The translations under genes and the position numbers were made by a program. The notes below the pieces were generated by a model that was not told where the DNA came from, searched no databases, and saw only the letters and a program-made list of their open reading frames with translations. DNA of 64,000 bases. It comes from Ophiosphaerella korrae. Taxonomy: Eukaryota; Ascomycota; Dothideomycetes; Pleosporales; Phaeosphaeriaceae. How positions within the stretch are numbered: the stretch's first letter is position 1; each line of letters opens with the position of its first letter. Shown here piece by piece: positions 50,993-62,077 of the stretch. The stretch lies in the NCBI GenBank assembly GCA_028456385.1, contig JALNQF010000078.1, positions 122,588-186,587 on the forward strand, written 5' to 3'.

Positions 50993-53900
50993 AGTATACT
51001 ATTAATATTGTATATTTAATTCTTAATTATACTATTATTGTTCTCTATAGTTTTAATATAAATCTTACGTCTTTATTTATAATAATCTTATCTAGTAGTC
51101 TATATTAGCTAATTATAGTTTCTAGAACCTAGTATACTATAACTTCTATTCTACTTTTCTCTTTATATAGTCTAAAGTATAAGTACTTTATAAGTTTATC
51201 TACTATTATTAGGATTCTATTGTACTTAACTCCTAATATTAAGTCTTTTAACTTAGGTAGTTTTGTAATAAAATCTATTATAATAACTCTTTATAGTTAT
51301 TTTAGTACTTCTACTAGTTATAGCTTCTTGTATAGTATATACCTACTATATTTATTCTTTTAGTATTCTATATAATCTTGTAGTACTTCTATTACTAGTT
51401 ATCTTACTCTTAAGATATAGTAATCTCTTAGTAGTCTATCTAGTATTTTGTTAATTCCTTAATATCTATATACTAGTAATTTATAGAACTATTATATAAA
51501 TTCTCTTTGTATTTTTCCTAGAATATACGTTCTTCTATAGGCTTTTGTAAGACTTTCTTTAATCTTAAGTTTTTTTATCTCTTTAGGGGCTTTTCTTGTT
51601 TCTTCCTAAATCTATTTATCTAGCCTACTACTCTTTCTTTTAAGTATTGTAGCTATTTTAAGTATATTTAGGACTAAATATCTTTCTTCGTTTTTAACTA
51701 AAACTATACTAGTAGCGCTTACTTCTTTTTATAAGTCTAGTCTTCTACTAAGAGCGTCTATAAATTAGTTATCTTTCTCTTTTATATATATAATTTCTAT
51801 ATTAAATATTAATAAGAATTCCTACTATCTTGTATATTATTATATTAGTTCTTTATTTAGTATAAATCCTATAAGATTCCTATAGTCTATATAGACTTTT
51901 ATTTAGTATTTTACTCTTTATAAGTATACTCTCTATTATTTAAATACTTTATAGATTACTAGTATCTCTTTATTATAAATTAGATAGTTAAGTTCTACTA
52001 GCTTTATTTTCTTAGAGAAGTATTTAACTAAATATTCTTTCTTAGTCTTTAGGTCTTCTTATATTAGTACTATTCTATAGACTAAATTAGATACGTCTGT
52101 TTTTACTATTACTAGTAGGTCTAGGTTATATATTCTAATAACTAGGTTTTCTATAAACTTCTTTTTAATCTTCTTAAATACTTTATTATATTCCTTTATC
52201 TATTTAAATAGTGTATCCTTTTTTATAAGCCTTATTATTAGTTCTATATCTTTAGACTATCTTACTATTAACTTTTTGTAAAAGTTAGCTAGGCTATAAA
52301 ATTATTGTACTTCCTTTAGGTTCTTTAGTATTAGCTATTCGTTAATTAATCTAATTTTTTCTAGATTAATCTTGATTTTTCCTAGTTTAATAATAAATCT
52401 AAGGAAGTCTATTTCCTTTATATAGAATTTATATTTTCTTATTTTAAAGAATAGTTTACTTTCTACTAGTTTTTCTAGTACTTTATATATATACTATACG
52501 TATTCTTCTTTTATTTCTAAGAATATAAGGATGTTATCTAGGTATATAAATATAAATATATCTAAATACTCTCTTAGTACTATATTTATTCTTTCTTAGA
52601 AGGCTACTAGTACGTTTATTAATCTAAAGGGTATAACTAAGTATTTATATAGTTTATATTGTATTCTAAATACTATTTTCTATTTATTACCTTTCTTAAT
52701 TCTAATCTAGTAGTAGGCGTTTTAGATATCTAGTTTTATAAAGATTCTTACTTTCTATAGTCTATCTTATATTACGTCTATTTATAGTAAGGGATATTAG
52801 TTTTTACTTATAATTACGTTAGTTTTTCTAAAGTCTACGTAAAGTCTTTTATTACTTATTCTTTTTTTATCTATAAATATAAGTCTATATACTACTAAGG
52901 ACTTAGATTCTTATATCTATCCTTTCTTTAGTGCGTTTTTAATAAACGTTTATTTAATCTTAGATTTTTCTTTTATTTTTCTATAAACTAGGCTCTATCC
53001 TACGTCTTTATCTTCTTTTAGATCTATCGCTAAATCCTATAGTTAATATTCTAGGAGGTAATCTTTAGGTTCTATAAGCTATTTTTCCTATTTCTTATAT
53101 TCTTCTAGGAATTCTCCTTTATATATAGCTATATTAGCTTTTAATATTTCTTTCTTAGAGTAGCTAATTTTCTCTATTCTCTAATTAATTCTTAGGTTAG
53201 TTATTTATAACTATAGTATTCCTAGTATTATATCTTATTTATTATTAATTGTTGTTATATCTATAACTATATTCTTAATTATTATCTCTTCTAGTTCTAG
53301 CGTAGAGGGTGTTGTCTCGAACCTTATAGGTTCTTAGAATAGTTTTCCTTTAATTATACTTAGTTGTTAAGGGTACTTCTTTATAGTATAAGTTATTCCT
53401 TAGTTTTCTACAAACTTCTTTAATATAAAGTTCCTTATAGCTCTACTATTAATTATTAATTATACTTTCTTTTTTTAATAAGTACTTATTTTTGTAATAT
53501 ATAGGCCTCTTATACCTTCTAGTCTTTTTTACTTTTGTATTTTTATAAATTATCTATCTTCCTAGAGCTATAGCTCTATTTTAAGTTTATATTCTTTATA
53601 TTTTAGGTATTTATTATACTTGTATTTATACTATAGTCTTCTTTAAACATATTTTCTAGGTAGTTTTAGTCCTAGCCTTATTACTACGTAACCTTCTTTA
53701 GGTATTATTTCTTATCCTTAGATATCTTCTACTAGAATTACTCTTATATAGTTGTAGCCTCTTCTTTTTATAGACTATACTTTATTATTTACTTTAGGGT
53801 TTCTATATATTACGTAATTCTTTTCTAGGTATAATATCTATAATACTTTAAAATATACTAGATGTTTTAGGTTTATTATTTTGTTATCTCCTTCTTAGTA

Positions 53901-55728
53901 ACTATCTATTCTAAGTCTTATATTTATTAAGGTATAGTATACTATTAGTACTTGTAGTGTATAGGCTTTATTAATCTATCGCGTTTTTCTTATAAGGTAC
54001 TACTATTCCTTTTATATAGGTATCCTTCCTACTATAACTATATATTACTTTATCTATTCTTAAAATAGTATAAACTTTATTTCTTTAGGATTGCGTTCTT
54101 TTTAGTCTTCGTACGCTTCCTCTATACTTATAACTAGTAAGTATTTCTAAATAAATTTCTATTCTTTGTTTTATTCCTCTATATTTATTGTTATATAGCT
54201 ATTATAGCTATATATATCTAACTAGGCGTACTCTATACCTCTTATACTAACCTATCTTTTACTTTCTTATAGTCCTTTAGAAGAAGCTATAGTAGTCTCT
54301 TTATCTAGTACTAATCTTTTAGCCTAGATTAATAGGGTCTAGGGCTCTTCCCTTTCTAAGTCTTCTATTAGTAAGTCTATTATATACGCTATTTCTTCTA
54401 GCTATACTTTTATTCTTTCTTTTATTACTACTACTCTATTTCTTTATTATAGGAAGTATCTTACTCCCTATTTACTAGAAAGATATATATAGTAGTTGTC
54501 TTTATAATAAAAGGTCTAATAGAGTATTATATATTATATTTCTTTACTCTTAGCTACCTTTTCTTAAGGTTTAGCTTATACTTGTAGTATTTCTTTCTTT
54601 TTCTCTATTATCTTTAACTAAGTTTCTTTATCTTTTTTATAGTCCTTACTTTTATATTCCTTTATATAGTATCTTAGTTTCTTATATTTATAATATACTA
54701 TATCCTTTTTCTTCTTTAATTAGTAGTCTTTTACGTAGTAGCCTTTCTTACTACAATTAAAACACGTAAAGTCTTTGTTCTTCTTTCTCTTTCTATCTTT
54801 ATTTACGTTAAGGATTATAGAGTCTCTAGTATTCTAGTTTCTAGTTTAGCTTCTATACTTATTCTTTTTCTATTCTTAAAAGTTATTATTAATTTAGATT
54901 ACTTATTATTTTAGAGCTTCTAGTATCTTAGGTTTCTCTATATATATTATTTTGTATTAAATTTTTACGTTTAGTTCTTATTTAAATCGCAATATAAGAG
55001 CTAATTCGTTTTATTCTATATTTTAGCTTAGTTATTTAAATTATAATATATATTCTAGAACACTCTTATTTTATATAAGCTTTTTAAGTTTCTCTTTAGC
55101 TTGTTAGGTAATATCTATATCTCTAAATACTACTCTTATTTATTTAGTAAAGTATTTATAGCTTCTAAAAATAGCTCTAGTTTTATCCTTTTAGGTTATT
55201 AGAGAGTACGTTATATAATCTATCTAGTAAGGCTCGTACTATCTTATTACGTCTTCTTTAAGGTGTAATCTAATATATATTACCTTCTTTTCTTCTATAT
55301 TAAAGTGTAGTACTTATACGTCTATCTAGAGTTATACTAACGCTATAAAGGGTCTTAATTTTTCCTTTATTCTATTAAACTTTTTAAGAATAGGTATCTT
55401 AGGTAGTTTCTTTGTTGTACTTATTTCTAGTTATTAGGTAATTAGCTCTATCTAGTTCTAGCCTTTAATAATAGCTTTAATTTGTACTTTATTTTATTTT
55501 AAGTAATCTTGTAGTTCCTTATTCTATATTTCTAATACTTTAATTACTATCTTTATATCTTCTTTATTGTTAATTAGTTTGTTTATATAATCTTTAATTA
55601 TTTCCTATATAGTACTATCTAACTTATAACTACTCCTAGGGGCTTTACTTATTAAACTTTCTACTATTATATTAGCTAGACTATACGCTACTTACGCTTT
55701 ACTTCTCGCAATAACTAAATTAGTAAGG

Positions 55729-56158
55729 TATTAATAGCTTACTAGAGTTAACTTCCTAATAGCCTAAATAGGTATTAGTAGTTTATAAGGTAATAGTAAA
55801 AGTTTATATTATAATCTATAATAGGCTATAAATAATAGAAGATATTTTGCAACTATCTTTATATTATCGCTTATAGTTAATAATTAAATTACTAATACTA
55901 TCTTAATAATGCGCGTCGCTACTAACTATATACTTGTCCTAATCTATTAATCTATTACTACTAAGAATAATAGATTGTAGATTACCTTAATCTATAATCT
56001 ATTAACGCTAAGAGTCTATAGATTATAGATTACCCTAGGTATCCTAATTATATGTAGTTTCCTAATTAAGTTCGTATTCTTCGTGTTTATAAGAACTTAA
56101 TCCTTTAGTTATAAGGCTAATTAGTTCTATCTATATCTCTCTTGTTACTATCGTAACA
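55729..56158 (-). repeat. 5' LTR of N1, 430 bp
   Basis: Begins TATTAATAGCTTACTAG and ends CTATCGTAACA. Same length as its partner; differences are mostly C/T or G/A as RIP predicts. Confidence 0.87.
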
Positions 56159-57773
56159 CTTTAGAGAGTTATTATAATAGATTTTATTATAAAACTACCT
56201 AAGTTAAAGGACCTAATATTAGAAGTTAAATATAATAGAATCCTAATAATAGTAAATAAACTTACAAAGTACTTATACTTTAGACTATATAAAGAAAAAA
56301 GTAGGATAGAAGTTACTATATACTAGATCCTAGGAACTATAATTAGCTAATATAGACTACTAGATAAAATTATTATAGATAGAGACGTAAGATTTATATT
56401 AAAACTATAGGGAATAATAATAGTATAATTAGGAATTAAATATATAATATTAATAGTATACTATCTATAGATAGATAGATAATTAGAACGTATAAACTAG
56501 ATAGTAGAATAATACCTAAGATACTACCTTAATTACAACTAAAATAATTAGGTATAGTTACTACTTATAGTATAGTTAGTATGTAATAGCGTAAAGAATA
56601 TAGTAATAAAAGTATTACCTTTCTTTGTAAACTATAGATTTAACTCTAACGTATACTAAATACTAAGAGTTAAAATATCTTAGTCTCTAAGAGAAAAAAA
56701 CCTTACTAATAGACTTTAGGATATATATAACTAATTAAGATAAGACGTAGAGTTTTTATAAGATTATATATTAAAATACTATAATAAGAGATATATAAAG
56801 GGACCCTAATTTAAAAAAGAAGAAAAAGTATAGTTACTATAAAGAAATATTAAAAGTAAATAATTAAGCTTAAAACTAGACTATATTAAGATAAGACTAT
56901 ATAAGGTAGAAAAAGAAGTTATACTAGTTATATTTAAATTAAGACTACTAAGTAAAATAAAGATATATCTAATATTTTACGTAGTACTACTAGAAAAAGT
57001 ACTATAAGATATAGAACTACTAGTGTATAAAGTAGACACGTATAGAGAATAAAAAGAATAGGAAGTTAAAGAAATCTTAGTATATTAGTTCTATAATAGT
57101 AGGAACTACTACTTAGTAAAATAAATAGGAATAAATAAAAAAGGATAACTATAGGAAGAAATATAAGAACTAGAAGATAACTTTAATTACCTTAAGAAAC
57201 TAGAGGAGTTCTAAAGTTAAAACTCTCTAGAACGCCTTATAGTAAGTTAAGAAAACTAATAATACTACTACTAGATAGAGAGGTAATAGGAGCGCCTAAT
57301 ATAATAGGAGCTAGAGTAGCCTCTACTATATCGTCTAAATCTAATTTAGCCTCTAAGGTACAAGACTATTTAGACAACTTAGCGTTATTATAAGCTTTTA
57401 TTATATAAAGACACTTAATATAAGAATAAAGCTTTACTAGCTTATAAAAAGTTAACTTACACTTAGCCTTAGCTATAGTAAGCTATAATAACAATTACGC
57501 TTAAGCTTTATTAATAGCTCGCCCTATATAACTTAGTAGAAAGAGTCTACGTAGAAATTAAACACTTACACTCTATAAGTAAAACCTTAGAAGAAATATA
57601 TTTATACAAAATATTAGTAAGGATATACTTATTATAGTACTTACTATTATTTAAAGATATAAAGTAGAAAAGACCTAATTTAGTATAATAATAATAAGTA
57701 AACATCTTAACCTTATTATAAATAATACAAGCTATAAGAAGAAGTTTATTACGCTAGGACTAGGATAGTATAG

Positions 57774-58174
57774 TATTATAGTAGTAATAAGAGAAACTAA
57801 AATAAAACTAATTAGTTTATACTTAGCTACTAACAAAGTATAAGATAAGTAGAGTAATAACTTATAAGATAATAAGTACAACTAAGAAGCTAACTATAAT
57901 ATAGATACGTAACAAATTTATAAATTCGCGATCTTAGTAAATATAAAGTAATAAAGCTACTAAGACATTATTACTATATAGTTAGTAGTAATACGTATTA
58001 TTAGGATAGTATTAGTAATTTAATCCTTTAACTATAGAACGCTAATATAAGATAATTGCAAAATATCTTCAATTAATATAAGTTATTATAAATTACTTAC
58101 ACGAACTTTACTATTAACTCTTAATCTACTAATACCTAATAGCTACTAGTAGTTAACGTAGGTAGTTAGTAACA
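57774..58174 (+). repeat. LTR C, 401 bp, shortened member of the 457-bp family
   Basis: Same termini as A and B (TATTATAGTAGTAA... and ...AGTAACA). It has only one copy of the ~55-bp internal repeat, which explains the length. It is followed directly by a third gag leader. Confidence 0.83.
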
Positions 58175-59670
58175 CTTTACTAATTTAGATATTAGGAGAA
58201 GTAAAGCGTAAGTAGCGTATAGTCTAGCTAATATAATAGTAGAAAGTTTAACTAAGAAGAGAGGTAAAGTACCTCTAAATAGTTACAAGTTAGATAAAAC
58301 CAATTAGGTAGTAGTTAAAACACGCCTAAATAACTTAGTTACTAAAAAAGGAGATATATAACTAATAATTAATATCCTAGAAATATAAAACAAAGAACTA
58401 CAAGATTATATTAAGTAAAATAAAGTTTAAATTAAGGCTATTATAGAAAGATAAAACTAGATAGAATAAATTACTTAGAGACTAGAAATAAGTGTAACAA
58501 AGAAGCTACCTAAGATACCTATACTTAAGAAATTTAATAGAATAAAGGAAAAATTAAGACCTTTTATAGTAGTAGTATAACTATAGATTAATATACAAGT
58601 ACTATACTTTAATAGAGAAGATAAAAAGGTAATATATATTAGAATATACTTTAAAGAAGATATAATAAGATAGTTTAAATCCTACTAGATAGATTATATA
58701 ATATACGTACTAAGAATATAGAAAGATAAAACTAGAGCTATCTTTAGAAGTTATAAATACTTTACTAAATAAATAAAAGTAGTATTTAGTAATATAGATA
58801 TTACTTAATAAGCTAAAAAGAAGCTTAAAAGGCTTATATAATATAAAAGTATTCTTAAATGTATATTATAGTTTAAATAACTATTATAGAATATAGAATA
58901 GAATAAAGTATTACTAATATTACAATTTAAACAAGAATTAAATTTAAAAATCTAATACAAGATAATTTATATAAAAAAACTAAGAATACTAGAAGCTCTA
59001 AAATAATAGGTAATATAGATAGATAATAACCTTTAAGAATAGAAGAAAAATAAATATAGAGGACAACCTAGAAACTAAGACGCTAGAGACCCTATAATCC
59101 TTAACGCTAATAAAGATAAGAAATTTAAGAAGAATAAAGACTTTACGTACTTTAGATATAGTAGAAAAGGCTACTACGTAAAAGATTACTAGTTAAAATA
59201 GAAAAAGAATACAATATATTATAAATATAAGAAACTAAGATACTTTATAAAAGACTATAAAAGTAAGGACCTAAAAAAAGAAATATAGTTAAAAATAACT
59301 AAGAATAAAAAAGAAGTACTAAAAATATAAGCTAAACCTTAAGAGAAAGTAGCTAAAAGTAAAGAAATATAGTATATAATACTCTATTAGACCTTTTATT
59401 ATAAAGATAACTACTATATATATCTTTCTAGTAAATAGAGAGTAAGATAGTTCTTATAAAAGTATAGAGTAGTAGTAATAAAAGAAAGAATAAAAGTATA
59501 GCTAGAAGAAATAGTATATATAATAGACCTACTAATAGAAGATTTAGAAGGAGAAAAACCCTAGATACTATTAATCTAGGCTAAAAGACTAGTATAAAAT
59601 AAAGAGACTATAATAGTCTTTTCTAAAGAATTATAAAGAGATAAGAAATAAACTAATATAAGAAGTACTA
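57774..59670 (+). mobile_element. Ty3/gypsy element 4 (457-bp family), left part only
   Basis: LTR C then internal 58175-59670 (gag, zinc knuckles about 59,145-59,270), collinear with elements 2 and 3 until interrupted by N3 after GTACTA. The remainder must lie beyond the window if it still exists. Confidence 0.8.
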
Positions 59671-60100
59671 TGTTACGATAGTAACAAGAGAATTATAGAT
59701 AGAACTAATTAGCCTAATAACTAAAGAATTAAGTTCTTATAACTACAAAGAATACAAACTTAATTAGGAAACTATACATAATTAGGACACCTAAGGTAAT
59801 CTATAATCTATAGACTCTTAGCGTTAATAGATTATAGATTAAAGTAATCTATAATCTACTATCCTTAGTAGTAATAGATTAATAGATTAAGACAAGTATA
59901 TAGTAGTAACGACGCGCATTATTAGGATAGTATTAGTAATTTAATTATTAACTACAAGTAATAATATAAAGATAGTTGTAAAACATCTTTTATTATTTAT
60001 AGCTTATTACTTAATTACAATACAAACTTTTAATATTACCTCCTAATCTACTAATACTCCTCTAAGCAATTAGGAAGTTAACCCTAGTAAGCCTATAATA
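59671..60100 (+). repeat. 5' LTR of N3, 430 bp
   Basis: Full 430-bp member of the same family as N1. It contains clustered direct and inverted AATCTATAATCTATT-like motifs in its middle. Confidence 0.85.
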
Positions 60101-61647
60101 CCTTGCTAATTTAGTTATTGCGAAGAGTAAAGCGTAAGTAGCGTATAGTCTAGCTAATATAATAGTAGAAAGTTTAAAAAATAAAGCTCCTAGTAGTAGT
60201 TATAAGTTAGATAGTACTATATAGGAAATAATTAAGGATTATATAAACAAACTAATTAACGACAAAAAAGATATAAAGATAGTAATTAAAGTATTAGAAA
60301 CGTAGAATAAGGAACTACAAGATTACTTAAAATAGAATAAAGTACAAATTAAAGCTATTATTAAGGGCTAGAACTAGATAGAACTAATTACCTAGTAACT
60401 AGAAATAAGTGTAACAAAGAAACTACCTAAGATACTTACTCTTAAGAAGTTTAATAGAATAAGGGAGAAATTAAGACCTTTTATAGTATTAGTATAACTC
60501 TAGATAGATATAGAAGTACTATACTTTAATATAGAAGAAAAGAAGGTAATATATATTAGACTACACCTTAAAGAAGACGTAATAAGATAGTACAACCCTT
60601 ACTAGATAGACTACACGATATACTCTCTAATAACCTAGAAAGATAAAACTAGAGCTATTTTTAGAAGCTATAAATACTTTACTAAACAAATAAGAGTAGT
60701 ATTTAGAGATATAGATATTACCTAATAAGCTAAAGAGAAACTCGAGAAGCTTATACAAAGTAAAAGTATTCTAGAATACGTATTATAATTTAAATAACTA
60801 AGCTAAAACACAGAATAAAATAAATTAGCCCTTATATTACAATTTAAACAAGGACTAAATATAAAAATTTAATATAAAATAATATATATAGAGAAACTTA
60901 GGACACTAGAAGCTCTAAAATAGTAGGTAACTTAAATTAACAACAACTTTTAAGAATAGAAAAAGAATAAGTATAGTAACTAAACAAGAAATTAGGATAC
61001 TAGAGACCCTATAATCCTAGACGCAAATAAAGATAGAAAGAAAAAGAAGAATAAAGACTTTACATACTTTAACTATAGTAAAAAAGGATACTACGTAAAA
61101 GACTACTAATCCTAGAAGAAAAAAGATATAGTATATTATAAATATAGAAAACTAGGATACTATATAAAAGACTATAGAAATAAAGACTATAAGAAAGATA
61201 AAGAAACTTAGTTAAAAATAACTAAGAAAAAGAAGGAAGCACTATAAGTATAGGCTAAGCCTTAAGAGAAAGTAGCTAGGAGTAAAGAAATATAATACGT
61301 AATACTCTATTAGACCTTTTGTTATAAAGATAACTACTAAATATATCTTTCTAGTAAGTAAGGAGTAAGATACTTCTTATAATAAAGACATAGAATAGTA
61401 GTAATAAAAAAAAGAATAAAAGTATAGCTAGAAGAAATAGTGTATATAATAGACTTACTACTAGAAGACTTAGAAAGGGAAGAACCCTAGACCCTATTAA
61501 TCTAGGCTAAAGGACTAGTACTAAATAAAGAGACTACTACAACTTTCTCTAAAAGACTATAAGAAAGTAAAAAACAAGCTAGTATAAGAGATATAAAGTA
61601 TACCTAGCTAGATATATATAGCTATAATAGCTATATAATAATAGAAG
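59671..61647 (+). mobile_element. Ty3/gypsy nested element N3 (430-bp LTR family), left part
   Basis: 5' LTR 59671-60100 (TGTTACGATAG...CCTATAATA), internal 60101-61647 covering gag with zinc-knuckle relics (about 61,060-61,190). It interrupts element 4; candidate left target-site copy TACTA (59666-59670). Cut by N4 at 61,648. It retains more CA than TG on its coding strand. Confidence 0.82.
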
Positions 61648-62077
61648 TGTTACGATAGTAATAAGAGAAATATAGATAAAACTAATTAGCCTTACGACTA
61701 AAGGATCGAGTTCTTATATATACAAAGAATACAAACTTAATTAGGAAACTATATATAATTAGAACACCTAGGGTAATCTATAATCTATAGACTCTTAGCG
61801 TTAATAGATTATAGATTAAAGTAATCTATAATCTATTATTCTTAATAGTAATAGATTAATAGATTAAGATAAGTATATAGTTAGTAGTAATGCGTATTAT
61901 TAAGATAGTATTATTAATTTAATTATTAACTACGAGCGACAATATAGAGATAGTTATAAAATATCTTCTATTATTTATAGCCTATTATAGATTATAATAC
62001 AAGCTTTTGCTATTACCTTATAATTTACTAATACCTATCTAGGCTACTAGGAAGTCGACCCTAGTAAGCCTATAACA
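61648..62077 (+). repeat. 5' LTR of N4, 430 bp
   Basis: Begins TGTTACGATAGTAATAAG and ends CCTATAACA; exactly 430 bp like the N1 and N3 LTRs. Confidence 0.85.

Larger units (their letters stand above)
42096..56158 (-). mobile_element. Ty3/gypsy nested element N1 (430-bp LTR family), itself interrupted by N2
   Basis: Inserted in element 3. Target-site duplication CCTTA (42091-42095) and CTTTA (56159-56163); uninterrupted element 2 has CTTTA once at this site. Minus orientation: 5' LTR 55729-56158, gag about 54,600-55,700, RT active site near 52,530-52,550, chromodomain about 43,200-43,400, purine tract next to the 3' LTR 42096-42525. Without N2 and its 5-bp duplication it is 7,028 bp. Heavily saturated by RIP on both strands. 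Confidence 0.87.
37199..58174 (+). mobile_element. Ty3/gypsy element 3 (457-bp family), split by the nested minus-strand insertion
   Basis: Internal sequence runs 37656-42095 and resumes at 56159-57773, collinear with element 2 across the break (35,490 equivalent). About 100 bp just before LTR C are missing relative to element 2. RT with YLDN lies near 40,850, integrase is split by the insertion, and the chromodomain-like segment is near 57,060-57,190. RIP-inactivated throughout. Confidence 0.85.
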
